Positions 25,609 to 34,500 of a stretch of DNA of 64,000 nt are shown here, in pieces. Numbering within the stretch: the stretch's first letter is position 1; every line of letters begins with the position of its first letter. Source of the DNA: DATLED01 sp963750255 (GTDB lineage Bacteria > Actinomycetota > Acidimicrobiia > Acidimicrobiales > CADCTF01); assembly GCA_963750255.1 (NCBI GenBank), contig CAVVPZ010000009.1:62001-126000 (forward strand), in the 5' to 3' direction. The notes below the pieces were generated by a model that searched no databases, was not told the DNA's origin, and saw only the letters and a program-made list of their open reading frames with translations. The position numbers and the translations under genes were made by a program.

Positions 25609-26555
25609 GCGCCGGCCAACAATCCGAGGTCGCGAGCGACCTCCTCCAGCAGGGCGATGTCGCTGTCGGGCCGGCGAGGCGCGCCGGGCGGGGTGTCGTC
25701 GCCGCCGAGCCATCCCCGAAGCGTGAGGAATTGGGCAGCGCTGTGCTTGTACGCCGGCACCGGGGGGCGAAAGGCCAGCCGCCCGAGGTACTGCAGGGTG
25801 TCGTTGAGTTCGAAGAACCCGGCGTCGCCCGAAGCCCACATCGCATCGCGCCGGGCGAACGCATCGGGCGCGAACGACGAAAGGCCGAGCAGGTAGTCGC
25901 TGCCGTACATCACCATGTCGATGGCGAGATCGTTGCCCGTGTAGAGCCGAAAGTCGGGGCGGATCTCGTCGCGCACAGCCAGGCGATCCCACTCGGCCTG
26001 GCGTTCGAGTGACGAGTGCTTGGCACCCACGCACGCCGTGATTCCGAGCAGCCCGGTGAAGGTGTCGAGGTCGTAGACCCGTCCCGCGGGTGTGAACGCG
26101 GGGCTGAGTTCGAACGCGAGGAACGCGTCGACCCCGGCGGCGAGCGTCTCGTGGGCGGCCACGATGTCGTCGCAGCCGCCGAGACCGTAGGACGGGAACA
26201 CGATGGGCGTGCCGCCACGGGCGGTGATGGCGGCGATCTCCATCCGGTACGCGTCGGCATCAAAGGTTGCCCCGCGCTCGTCGCTCACCCATGCCCCGGC
26301 CACGAAACGCCCGCCGCTGATGATCGACGTCGCTCGGTCGAGGACCGCTCGCCGCTGGTCGGCGTCGAGTGCCTGCACGTAACCCGTGTCCATGTTGAGG
26401 GCCGGGGTGAGCCCGGCGGTCAGGGTCCGCTCGAGGTGACCCTCGAATCCGACCCAGTCGATCGATCGCCCACCATCGACCCACGGCAACAACACCACGC
26501 TGATGCCATCGATCTCGCGGCAGGGCCGAATGCGCGTCGTTAGGTCGTCGGTCAC
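25605..26555 (-). CDS. DapA/NAL family aldolase-type lyase
   Basis: A 316-residue TIM barrel. It has an N-terminal substrate-entry strand (GISVVLLPWVDGGRSIDWVGFEGHLER), the DRATSIISGGRFVAGAWVSDE block, VFPSYGLGG in place of the YxN/YY motif, and ITACVGAKHSSLERQAEWDRL, whose Lys sits where the Schiff-base lysine lies in this superfamily. It is expected to cleave or form a C-C bond of a 2-keto acid, or act as a dehydratase. The unusual PSY motif argues against true dihydrodipicolinate synthase, as does the operon context. GTG 26555 overlaps the upstream gene by 4 bases. Confidence 0.82.
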   Translation of the reverse strand: MTDDLTTRIRPCREIDGISVVLLPWVDGGRSIDWVGFEGHLERTLTAGLTPALNMDTGYVQALDADQRRAVLDRATSIISGGRFVAGAWVSDERGATFDADAYRMEIAAITARGGTPIVFPSYGLGGCDDIVAAHETLAAGVDAFLAFELSPAFTPAGRVYDLDTFTGLLGITACVGAKHSSLERQAEWDRLAVRDEIRPDFRLYTGNDLAIDMVMYGSDYLLGLSSFAPDAFARRDAMWASGDAGFFELNDTLQYLGRLAFRPPVPAYKHSAAQFLTLRGWLGGDDTPPGAPRRPDSDIALLEEVARDLGLLAGA

Positions 26556-27007
26556 CGAGCGGGCGCTCGGGCGTCTTCGATGGCAGCCGCGGTCGCCTCG
26601 AGATCGTCGATCTCGACGATGACCCGGCGCAGCCACCGGCCAGGAGCGAGGTCGAGGACGAGCGCCGAGCGGGCCCGGTAGACGGCAAAGAAGTCCCAAC
26701 TCCGTCCCCGACCCCTGTAGTAGTAGCCAGCCGTCATCACCTTGGGCAGGTGCGCACCGACACGGAAGCCCCCGAGCAGGTTCTTGGCGAAATGGTCGGC
26801 GTGGACGCTGGTGATGGTGGCCACATCTATGGAGAGTTGGCGACGAAGGGCGAAGAGGGGCATCGGACCCCGCATGGTCACCACGACGCGATCGCCTACG
26901 AGCGACACCCGCGCCGGCGCCTGACCTGAGAACGACAAGGCCACCATCGCGGCCACGAGGACGAGTGCCGGCAGAGGGATGAGGCTCAGCGCCCAGGCCG
27001 CGTTCAC
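26552..27007 (-). CDS. Small membrane-anchored protein with PH-like domain
   Basis: A 151-residue protein. An N-terminal transmembrane helix (ALSLIPLPALVLVAAMVALSF) is followed by a beta-rich domain with LVGDRVVVTMRGPMPLF and RSWDFFAVYRARSALVLDL, and a final helix (DDLEATAAAIEDARAP), the arrangement of a bacterial PH-like domain. It is the first gene of the eight-gene operon. The GTG start at 27007 is chosen because the region upstream in that frame is low-complexity Arg-rich antisense. Its function is unknown; membrane localisation is inferred. Confidence 0.65.
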   Translation of the reverse strand: MNAAWALSLIPLPALVLVAAMVALSFSGQAPARVSLVGDRVVVTMRGPMPLFALRRQLSIDVATITSVHADHFAKNLLGGFRVGAHLPKVMTAGYYYRGRGRSWDFFAVYRARSALVLDLAPGRWLRRVIVEIDDLEATAAAIEDARAPAR

Positions 27008-27072
27008 GTTTCGGATGCTACGACCCAGGTCGGGCCGGTGATGTCGGGCCGGCGATGTCCGGCCGGTGATGT

Positions 27073-27540
27073 CTAGGCGGTGAGCGTGAGTCCGGCGGCA
27101 CCGGCCAACTCGAGCCGTAGCAGCGTGCCGTCGCTGGCGAGGGCGATACGCACCTTGCCGCCGTCCTCCCGCAAGTCGACCGCCACCGGCAGGTCGTCCT
27201 CTGCCCATTCGCCGAGCAGATCCTCGGCGCGGTCGGCGAACCAGTCGGTGTCCGGAAGGCGGAATTGGAGCGTGAAGGGCAGCCCGGCAGGGGCGCCGAT
27301 GGCGCCCACTGCCTCTTCGATTTCGATCAGGACGCAATCGACGGTGATGGCTTCCTCAGTGCGCCGACAAAAGAGGATGCGCGAGCGCAACCGAACGACG
27401 TGTCGGACCCGGGGCGTTTCCGGCACCGCGCCGGCGAGCGTGCCTGATGAGATCGGAGGGATGGCAATGGCCAGTCCGATGAGCAACAAGGTGGTGGCCA
27501 CCGAGAACCCGGCCACCCACAGAGTCAACGAGACGCCCAC
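27073..27540 (-). CDS. Single-pass membrane protein of unknown function
   Basis: About 155 residues from GTG 27540. An N-terminal transmembrane segment (LWVAGFSVATTLLLIGLAIAI) is followed by a soluble domain with alternating strands (RHVVRLRSRILFCRR, ITVDCVLIEIEEAVGAIG) and a C-terminal strand pair (KVRIALASDGTLLRLELAG). No family was recognised. It ends 65 bases before the eight-gene operon and points the same way, so it may be an upstream member. The start is uncertain, since several GTG codons are possible. Confidence 0.55.
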   Translation of the reverse strand: MGVSLTLWVAGFSVATTLLLIGLAIAIPPISSGTLAGAVPETPRVRHVVRLRSRILFCRRTEEAITVDCVLIEIEEAVGAIGAPAGLPFTLQFRLPDTDWFADRAEDLLGEWAEDDLPVAVDLREDGGKVRIALASDGTLLRLELAGAAGLTLTA

Positions 27541-27622
27541 AGAGTCTGTCCGTACCCGCTTGCTCCCTTGCGTGAACCCGCCTGTCGGACCGATTCGCCC
27601 ATTTGCCGCAATGGCTGCCTCC

Positions 27623-27670
27623 GCTTTCCGGCGCAAACGGTCGTCCGGGCGACGTTTCGCGCCGGAAAGC
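27623..27670. repeat. 48-bp inverted-repeat element, family A copy 3
   Basis: Arms GCTTTCCGGC/GCCGGAAAGC are identical to copies 1 and 2, at exactly 48 bp. The interior shares GTCGTCCGGGCG with copy 2. It sits 40 bases upstream of the dnaE2 LexA box. Confidence 0.8.
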
Positions 27671-27708
27671 CGCCGAGCAGGGGGGCGGGTCCACCACTCG
27701 GTGGCGGG

Positions 27709-27728
27709 GGGAACGTATGTTCGATAGT
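27709..27728 (+). promoter_or_regulatory. SOS promoter of dnaE2: LexA box and -10-like GATAGT
   Basis: The LexA core GAAC-GTAT-GTTC is at 27711-27722 with right flank GA (GTTCGA). It abuts GATAGT (27723-27728), which ends 8 bases before GTG 27737. Layout and the GTTCGAYAGT junction are the same as at imuA'. No strong -35 is seen. Confidence 0.8.
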
Positions 27729-27736
27729 TTGCCGAC

Positions 27737-30700
27737 GTGGGCTTCAACAATCCCGACGTCCGCTGGCAGGAGCTCCACGACAAGCTCGCCGACCGACCTG
27801 CTCGGCCGGCCGACGGGCGGGTCGACGACACCCCGTCCCACGCCAACGGCGGCGACAGCCCGGCGTGGTCCCGCAAGCGCTCGGCCTACGTGCCGCCGTC
27901 GGTGGCGTCTCCAGGAGCTTCGACCGGTCCGGCCTACGCCGAGTTGCACTGCCACTCCAACTTCAGCTTCCTCGACGGCGCCTCCCACCCGGAGGAGTTG
28001 GTCGAGGAGGCGGCCCGGCTCGGATTGCGGGCCCTGGCCCTCACCGACCACGACGGCATGTACGGGGTGGTCCGCTTCGCCGAGGCGGCGTCGGCGGTGG
28101 GGATGCCGACGGTGTTCGGGGCCGAGCTCAGCCTGGGCCTGACCAAACCGCAGAACGGGGTGGCCGACCCCGAGGGCCACCACGTGTTGGTGTTGGCCCG
28201 CGACCCCGAGGGCTACCGGCGGCTCTGCGGGGCGATCAGCGCGGCGCAGTTGGCGGGCAAGGAGAAGGGCAAGCCCGAGTTCTCCCTCTCCGCGTTGGCC
28301 CAGGCGTCGGGGGGCCGGTGGCTGGTGCTGACCGGGTGCCGCAAGGGCACCGTCCCGTCCGCTCTCATGGCCGAGGGTCCGGCCGCCGCCACCCGCCAGT
28401 TGGCCGACCTGGTGGTGGCCTTCGGGCGCGACAACGTGGCCGTCGAGTTGTGGGACCACGGCGACCCGCTCGACTCGGCCCGCAACGACGCGCTGGTCGA
28501 CGTCGCCCTCCGTCAACAAGTCGACGTGGTGGCGACCAACAACGTCCACTACTCGGTGCCGTCGCGGCGGGCGCTGGCCACGGCCTTGGCCGCGGTGCGG
28601 GCCCGGCGTTCGCTCGACGAGATCGACGGGTGGCTCCCGCCGTCCGGCGCGGCCCACCTGCGTTCGGGAGCCGAACAGACCCGCCGCTTCGCCCGCTACC
28701 CCGGTGTGGTCGAGCGGGCGGCGGCGCTCGGTCTGGAGTGCGCCTTCGACCTCAAACTCGTCGCCCCCCAGTTGCCCGACTACCCGGTGCCGCCGGGCCA
28801 CACCGAGATGACGTGGTTGCGCCATCTGACCGAGGAGGGCGCCACCCGCCGCTACGGGCCCCGGGGCAGCGAGCGGGTGCCGGGCGCCTACGCCCAGATC
28901 GACCACGAACTGGCCCTCATCGAACAACTCAACTTCCCCGGTTACTTCCTCATCGTGTGGGACATCGTCGAGTTCTGCCGGCGCTCCGACATCTTGTGCC
29001 AGGGCCGGGGTTCGGCGGCCAACTCGGCCGTCTGTTACGCCCTCGGGGTCACGGCGGCCGACGCCGTGTCGCTCGGCCTGCTCTTCGAACGCTTCCTGTC
29101 CCCCGAACGAGATGGTCCGCCCGACATCGACGTCGACATCGAGAGCGACCGCCGCGAGGAGGCCATCCAGTACGTCTACGAACGCTACGGGCGGCAGAAC
29201 GCGGCCCAGGTGGCCAACGTCATCACGTACCGGCCCAAGTCGGCGGTGCGCGACATGGGCAAGGCCCTCGGCCACTCGATGGGGCAACTCGACGCGTGGT
29301 CCAAACAGATCGACGGGTGGGGTCCGCTGTCGGCCACCGCGGCCCAACCCGACCACGAGATCCCGGCCCCGGTGCTGGCGTTGGCCGAGGCGGTGCAGAA
29401 CTTCCCCCGTCACCTGGGAATCCACTCGGGCGGCATGGTCATCTGCGACCGTCCGGTGTCCGAGGTCGTGCCCGTCGAATGGGGACGGATGGAGGGGCGC
29501 ACCGTTCTGCAGTGGGACAAGGACGACTGCGCCGCGGCCGGTCTGGTGAAGTTCGACCTGCTCGGCCTGGGCATGCTCGAGCGCGCTGCATTACGCCGTC
29601 GATTTGATCGCCGAGGCCCACGGCGCCGACGTCGACTTGGCCACCATCCCCCAGGAGGACGCCGTCTACGACATGTTGTGCAAGGCCGACTCGGTGGGCG
29701 TGTTCCAGGTCGAGTCCCGGGCCCAGATGGCCACCCTGCCCCGGCTGCGGCCCCGCACGTTCTACGACCTCGTCGTGGAGGTCGCGCTCATCCGACCCGG
29801 GCCCATCCAGGGTGGTTCGGTCCACCCCTACATCCGGCGCCGCAACGGCAAAGAGGCCGTCACCTACCTCCATCCGCTCCTCGAACGTTCGCTGAAGAAG
29901 ACCCTCGGCATTCCCCTGTTCCAGGAGCAGTTGATGCAGATGGCCATCGACGTGGCCGGGTTCAGCGCCGGGGAGGCCGACCAGTTGCGCCAGGCCATGG
30001 GTTCGAAGCGCTCGAAGGACCGGATGGAGCGGCTCCGGGCCCGGTTCTACGACGGCATGGCCGAGCGGGGCATCACCGGCGACATCGCCGATCAGATCTT
30101 CGACAAGTTGGCCGCATTCGCCAACTTCGGGTTCCCCGAGTCGCACTCGGTGTCGTTCGCCTACCTCGTGTACTCCTCGGCGTGGATCAAGTTGCACTAC
30201 CCGGCTGCGTTCTGCGCCGCGTTGTTGAACGCCCAGCCGATGGGCTTCTACTCACCCCAGTCGCTGGTGGCCGACGCCCGCCGCCATGGCGTCACCGTCC
30301 ACGGTCCCGACGTCAACCACTCGGCCGCCGACGCCACCCTCGAGAGATCGTCGGCGGCGGGGGAGTTCGCCGTCCGGATGGGGATCTCGTCGGTGCGGAC
30401 GCTGGGCGCCGACGTGGCCGAACGGGTGGCGTCGGCCCGTCCGTACGCGTCGATGGAAGAGGTGGTGCGGGCCGCGGCACTGACCCAGCCCCAGGTCGAG
30501 GCGTTGGCCACGGCGGGCGCGTTCGGCTCGCTCGGTCTCGAACGGCGGGAGGCATTGTGGGGGGCCGGCGCGGTGGCCCAATCGCGGGTCGACCGGTTGC
30601 CTGGCGTGGTGGTCGGAGCGACGTCGCCCCCGTTGCCGGCCATGCAGTCGATGGAACAGACCGTCGCCGACCTGTGGTCCACGGGGGTGTCGCCCGACAC

Positions 30701-31058
30701 CTATCCCACCGAATACGTGCGCGCCGACCTCGACGCACTCGGCGCCGTCTCCGCCTCGGGCCTGGCCGCCATTGCCCACGGCGAACGGGTGCTGGTGGGC
30801 GGGGTCGTCACCCACCGGCAGCGTCCGGCTACGGCGTCGGGCATGACCTTCATGAACCTCGAGGACGAGACCGGACTCATCAACATCGTCTGTTCGAAGG
30901 GGGCCTGGGCCCACTACCGGCGGGCGGCCCGATCGTCGCCGGCCCTGCTCGTGCGGGGCACGCTCGAGAAGGTCGACGGCGTCGTCAACGTCGTCGCCGA
31001 CAAGATCACCGAGCTCACCATCACCTCGACCGGCCTCCGCTCCCGCGACTTCCGCTGA
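27737..31058 (+). CDS. dnaE2: DnaE2 error-prone DNA polymerase III alpha subunit, +1 frameshift
   Basis: About 1106 residues once one base is removed. The PHP domain opens with AELHCHSNFSFLDGASHPEEL and ALALTDHDGMYG. The polymerase catalytic block PDIDVDIESDRREE is at about residue 460. The frame changes at about 29582, where GAG-GCG-CTG has become GAG-C-GCG-CTG; reading then resumes as a normal DnaE2 (GVFQVESRAQMATLPRLRP, FGFPESHSVSFAYLVYSS) and ends in an OB-fold (GLINIVCSKGAW). It performs SOS mutagenic translesion synthesis with ImuA'/ImuB. The GTG start lies 8 bases after a -10-like element, so the transcript is probably leaderless. Nothing else looks decayed, so the indel may be an assembly error. 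Confidence 0.9.
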
Positions 31059-31067
31059 CCCCCCTCT

Positions 31068-31117
31068 CGTTTTGGGCAGCGTCAGAGCGCGATCGCGCTC
31101 TGGCGCTGCCCAAAACG
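31068..31117. repeat. 50-bp palindrome, family B copy 1
   Basis: Nearly perfect palindrome, CGTTTTGGGCAGCG arms meeting at GAGCGCGATCGCGCTC, with one mismatched (wobble-type) pair in 25. It starts 9 bases after the dnaE2 stop and could act as its transcription terminator. Confidence 0.85.
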
Positions 31118-31139
31118 GAGGAGGGGAGGGGGGATCGCC

Positions 31140-31145
31140 TACCGT
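31140..31145 (+). promoter_or_regulatory. Putative -10 hexamer of a leaderless promoter (TACCGT)
   Basis: TACCGT ends 6 bases before the ATG at 31152. It is identical in sequence and spacing to the element before the SRPBCC gene at 1144. Confidence 0.45.
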
Positions 31146-31151
31146 CCAGGG

Positions 31152-32597
31152 ATGGCCAAGTGGGGATACGCCAAAAAGCCGCTGTACGTCCTGAGTGCGG
31201 TCGCACTGATCGACCAGATCGACGTGAGCATCCTGCGGGGGGTGTTGCCGCAGCTGGAGGAGGAGTTCGGGCTCAGCGACTTCCAACTCGGCTTGCTCGG
31301 GTTCGCCTTCGTGTTCGTCAACGCGCTGGCGACCATCCCGGCCGGGTGGATCGCCGACCGCTACTCCCGCACCAAGATCATCGGCTGGACGTTGCTGTCG
31401 TGGAGCGGGCTGTCGGCGCTGTCGGCCATCGCCATCAACTTCCCGACGTTGTTCGCAGCGCGGGCCGCGCTCGGCATCGGCCAGGCCGTCGACGACCCGT
31501 CGTCCACGTCGCTGCTGACCGACTACTACCCGCCCGACATCCGGGGCCGGGTCTTCTCGTTCCAGCAGATCTCGGTCTTCCTCGGTGGCGGGCTCGGGCT
31601 GGTGCTCGGCGCCGTCGTCGGCAACGCCCTCGGTTGGCGATGGGCGTTCGCCATCGTCGGCATGCCTGGTTCGCTGATCGCCTACTTCTGTTTCAAGCTC
31701 AACGAACCCCGTCGCGGTGAAGGCGACGAGGCCGGCATCGCCCGCGCCGCGTCTGCAGCCAACGAGGCCGCTCGCTTGGCCGATCCCGAGGGCCCGGCCG
31801 CGGCGTCGGCCGCCTCCGTGGCCCCGATCGAGCCCGACCAGGGACTGGCGCCGTCGGCGGTCACGGCCGAGCCCGGACCGGCGGCCGGTATGAGCATCAA
31901 GGAGTTCTGGAACGAGGCCCGCACCAGCCTCATCGCCGAGATGAAGATGATCTTCGGGATCCGGACGATGCGCTACATCCTCATCGGCGTCGGCATTCTG
32001 CTCTTCACCGTTTCGGGCGTCGGTTACTGGCTCACCGTGTACCACGACCGCTACTCGAACATGACCTACACCCAGGCCGCCGGCGTCACCGCCATCACCC
32101 TGGCCGTCGCTGGCATCATCGGCACGCTGTATGGAGGACGGGCCGCTGACCGGGTCTACGGCGCCGGTCCGGCCGGGCGCATCCGGCTCGTGTCCAACGC
32201 CATCTTCGCCTGCGCCGTGTTGTTCCTGGCCTCGTTCCTCGTCACCATCGTGCCGGTGCGGATCGGGCTGCAGTTCCTCGGCGTGCTGGCCATCTCCATG
32301 GCCTTCCCGGCGCTGCGAGCGTCGATGATGGACGTCGTCCCGGCCGAATCCCGCGGCGTGAGCGCCTCGGCGTTCGCCCTCACGTCGACGGTGTTCGGCA
32401 CCGCTCTCGCCCCGCCGCTGCTCGGCCTCATCTCCGACACGATCGATTCGTTGGTCGGCGCGTTCTACATCGTGACGCCGCCGATCATCGTCGGTGCCCT
32501 CATCCTCCGCCGGGCCCAACACACGATCGTCGAGGACGCTCAAGCGATCATCACCAGCATGATCGAACGCCAACAAGCCACGTCCCAACAGCCCTGA
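31152..32597 (+). CDS. MFS transporter (Spinster-like)
   Basis: A 481-residue, 12-helix major facilitator. Helix 1 carries ALIDQIDVSILRGVLPQLE, a Spinster-type DxxD/N-x-R-G pattern. GWIADRYSRTKIIGW is motif A, and DDPSSTSLLTDYYPPDIRGRVFS is the helix 4-5 substrate region. A long Ala/Pro-rich cytoplasmic loop (about residues 185-255) separates the two six-helix halves. The second half ends with a charged tail (EDAQAIITSMIERQQ). Related proteins move lipids, sterol-like or organic acid substrates; the cargo here is unknown. It is a monocistronic unit with its own -10 element. Confidence 0.85.
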   Translation: MAKWGYAKKPLYVLSAVALIDQIDVSILRGVLPQLEEEFGLSDFQLGLLGFAFVFVNALATIPAGWIADRYSRTKIIGWTLLSWSGLSALSAIAINFPTLFAARAALGIGQAVDDPSSTSLLTDYYPPDIRGRVFSFQQISVFLGGGLGLVLGAVVGNALGWRWAFAIVGMPGSLIAYFCFKLNEPRRGEGDEAGIARAASAANEAARLADPEGPAAASAASVAPIEPDQGLAPSAVTAEPGPAAGMSIKEFWNEARTSLIAEMKMIFGIRTMRYILIGVGILLFTVSGVGYWLTVYHDRYSNMTYTQAAGVTAITLAVAGIIGTLYGGRAADRVYGAGPAGRIRLVSNAIFACAVLFLASFLVTIVPVRIGLQFLGVLAISMAFPALRASMMDVVPAESRGVSASAFALTSTVFGTALAPPLLGLISDTIDSLVGAFYIVTPPIIVGALILRRAQHTIVEDAQAIITSMIERQQATSQQP

Positions 32598-32604
32598 CGC
32601 TGCC

Positions 32605-32832
32605 GTGGTCGATGACGAGTCGGCCCGGCGTCAGCACTTCTCCGAAGTCGACCCCGCGCCGACGTCCGGGCGCCGACTCTTCAGCCGCCGGTCAGAACGC
32701 CGCTGGCGGCCGCTGCTCGAGATGGTGGGGCGCGTCGACGACTTCGAGGTGTGGGACGACGACAGAGACGACGATGACGCGTTCCGGTACCACGTGGCGT
32801 TCCTCACGCATCTGAGCGAGGCTCACGAGTGA
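32605..32832 (+). CDS. Small acidic/basic hypothetical protein
   Basis: A 75-residue ORF from GTG 32605. The N-terminal half is Arg-rich (RRLFSRRSERRWRPLLEMVG) and the C-terminal half Asp-rich (DDFEVWDDDRDDDDAFRYHV). No family is known. Its stop overlaps the start of the downstream kinase gene by 4 bases (GTGA), the main reason to believe it is translated. It could be an antitoxin-like partner of the kinase, but that is only suggested by size and position. Confidence 0.45.
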   Translation: MVDDESARRQHFSEVDPAPTSGRRLFSRRSERRWRPLLEMVGRVDDFEVWDDDRDDDDAFRYHVAFLTHLSEAHE

Positions 32833-33374
32833 ACTCCGGCTGCGTTCGGCTGGCGGACAAGCGAGCAAGCAGTGAGACCGACAGTGCGTTGGTGACCCGT
32901 CCGGGACCGGTCGTCTATCTCCTCGTGGGCCTACCGGGTAGCGGCAAGACGACCATCGCACGTCGCCTCGAGTCTGAGGGTGCCACGCGACTTTCGGTCG
33001 ACGAAGAGATGCTCGCTCGGCATGGGCGAATCGGTGAGGACCATCCGCTAGGCACCCATCTCGCGCTCCTTCCGGCTGCCGTCGAGGCTGTGCGAGCACG
33101 AGTCGCTGAGGAAGTCCATGCGGGTCGGAGCGTCGTCGTCGACCATGGCTTGGGTCGCCGCGTCGAGCGGGACGAATGGAAACGATTCGTCGAGTCTCTC
33201 GGCGCCTCGTGGCGCCTCCTGTCCGTCGACGCGCCGCACGAAGAGCTGGTTAGCAGGCTCGAACGTAGACGTGCCGAGGGGGAGGCCATCCCCGACATCA
33301 GCGAGATGCTTGCCTTCATGAACCGGACATCCGAACCGCCGAACGCCGAAGGCGAGGAGAACGTCTCGTCCTGA
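32829..33374 (+). CDS. AAA_33/zeta-toxin-like P-loop kinase
   Basis: A 181-residue protein with Walker A GLPGSGKTTIARRLE, an Asp/Glu pair in LSVDEEMLA, a core VVVDHGLGRRVERDEWKRF that resembles the sugar/nucleotide kinase Asp motif, and a C-terminal lid (SRLERRRAEG). This fold covers zeta toxins, gluconate-like kinases and polynucleotide kinases. Coupling to a 75-residue upstream ORF allows a toxin-antitoxin reading, while the APH-type phosphotransferase next door allows a drug- or metabolite-phosphorylating role. The substrate is not determined. Confidence 0.72.
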   Translation: MNSGCVRLADKRASSETDSALVTRPGPVVYLLVGLPGSGKTTIARRLESEGATRLSVDEEMLARHGRIGEDHPLGTHLALLPAAVEAVRARVAEEVHAGRSVVVDHGLGRRVERDEWKRFVESLGASWRLLSVDAPHEELVSRLERRRAEGEAIPDISEMLAFMNRTSEPPNAEGEENVSS

Positions 33375-33417
33375 GCGACGCACGCCGGTGCAGCCGTGGG
33401 CCGTTGTGGTCCGTGCG

Positions 33418-34356
33418 TTAGGTGCGCCCCTCGCTGGTGAGTATCGATGCCGTGCGGGCTGTGACCGCGTCGCGTTCGTCGTTCTTACCGGTCCACGTGT
33501 GGAAGGCGAGATGTCGAAGGCCGATGTGAAGGAGGTAGCAGTGATGGCGCGCTGCGCCGTGTTCGCCGACCCAAGGCTGGTTCTTGACGGTAGACCAGAG
33601 GTCCAAGGCTTGGATGCCTGGATGCCATGGAGACCAGAACGTGCACCAGGCGACGTCGTAGACAACGTCGCCGCGCACCGAGCACTTCCACGAATAGACC
33701 GCCTCGACCTCGCTTACGTCATCGGCGACGAGGACGTTGCGGTTCAGAAGGTCGCCGTGCACGAGATCACGGTGCTCCGGGCACACATCGAGCTGGTCGG
33801 CGACGTGGCGCTCACACTCGCGATAGAGCTCCTCGAGCGCTCGATCCTCCGCGATCTCGGCCCGCCACCCGTTCACCGTCAAGTTCGGGTCGTCGACCAA
33901 CGACGCCGTCAGCCATTCCCGCCACGTTGTCGGGCCGCCACGACTGCCAAACCACGACGCCCCTGCCCCGGGTTGCGCTGGGACCTCGCGGAGCGCGCCG
34001 AAGAGACCGAGTACCACGGGCCGGGCAGCCGCTGCTTCTGCGGCGTCGATGGACTCTAGGAAGCGGCCACGAGATCGCGTCGAGACGGCGAACGCGAACC
34101 CGAAGGCCTCTCCGATATCGAGCACCTCCGGGACCGGAAGCCCGGGGCGCGCAAACTCGTGGGCACGGCGGTCCATTTCGAACCCGTCAGGTTGCGTCCC
34201 AACTCGGAACACCAGGTCACGATCGTCAACGCGGTAGCCGAACGCGGCCGACCAATAGCCGCTCGGGAGCTCCTCGAGCCCGGTGATCTCGCGGCCGTGA
34301 TACGACCGCAGCCACTCGGCGACGTCTTGGGATCCAAGAACTGGCCGCGCCTCCAC
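33418..34356 (-). CDS. Aminoglycoside phosphotransferase (APH) family protein
   Basis: A 312-residue kinase-fold protein. The nucleotide-binding lobe contains LPSGYWSAAFGYRV and LVFRVGTQPDGFEMDRRAHEF (an invariant-Lys position is replaced by Arg). The catalytic loop reads VHGDLLNRNVLV (HGDxxxxN), followed by RGDVVYDVAWC in the metal-binding region. The family phosphorylates aminoglycosides, homoserine, choline and other small molecules; nothing here identifies a drug target. The GTG at 34356 is preferred, because the longer ORF would run through the palindrome at 34400-34447. Confidence 0.78.
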   Translation of the reverse strand: MEARPVLGSQDVAEWLRSYHGREITGLEELPSGYWSAAFGYRVDDRDLVFRVGTQPDGFEMDRRAHEFARPGLPVPEVLDIGEAFGFAFAVSTRSRGRFLESIDAAEAAAARPVVLGLFGALREVPAQPGAGASWFGSRGGPTTWREWLTASLVDDPNLTVNGWRAEIAEDRALEELYRECERHVADQLDVCPEHRDLVHGDLLNRNVLVADDVSEVEAVYSWKCSVRGDVVYDVAWCTFWSPWHPGIQALDLWSTVKNQPWVGEHGAARHHCYLLHIGLRHLAFHTWTGKNDERDAVTARTASILTSEGRT

Positions 34357-34399
34357 GGCGCAAATCGTAGAAGACAACACCCGCCCCCGACGCCCACTG

Positions 34400-34447
34400 G
34401 TTTTGGGCAGCGTCAGAGCGCGATCGCGCTCCCACGCTTCCCAAAAC
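34400..34447. repeat. 48-bp palindrome, family B copy 2
   Basis: Left arm and GCGATCGC core match copy 1, but the right arm has the variant CTCCCACGCTTCCC. The same variant occurs in copy 3, so these two are duplicates. It lies between divergent genes (phosphotransferase and RHH antitoxin) and therefore cannot be a terminator for either. Confidence 0.85.
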
Positions 34448-34486
34448 GAGGCAGTTTTCGAGAGACCGACTCGGTGGCTCCTGCTG

Positions 34487-34492
34487 TACGAT
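34487..34492 (+). promoter_or_regulatory. Putative -10 hexamer (TACGAT) of the RHH antitoxin gene
   Basis: TACGAT ends 8 bases before the ATG at 34501 with no Shine-Dalgarno between. This fits a leaderless toxin-antitoxin transcript. Confidence 0.45.
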
Positions 34493-34500
34493 AGCGATGT

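Noticed and set aside
27080..27727. A 215-residue plus-strand ORF upstream of dnaE2
   Set aside because: It is Ser/Arg-rich low complexity and runs through the family A repeat and LexA region. The minus frame has a signal-anchor helix and regular strands.
31091..31098. Cyanobacterial HIP1 element as evidence of gene transfer
   Set aside because: GCGATCGC is self-complementary and GC-rich, and here it occurs only as the centre of a longer local palindrome family. The genes around it look actinobacterial.
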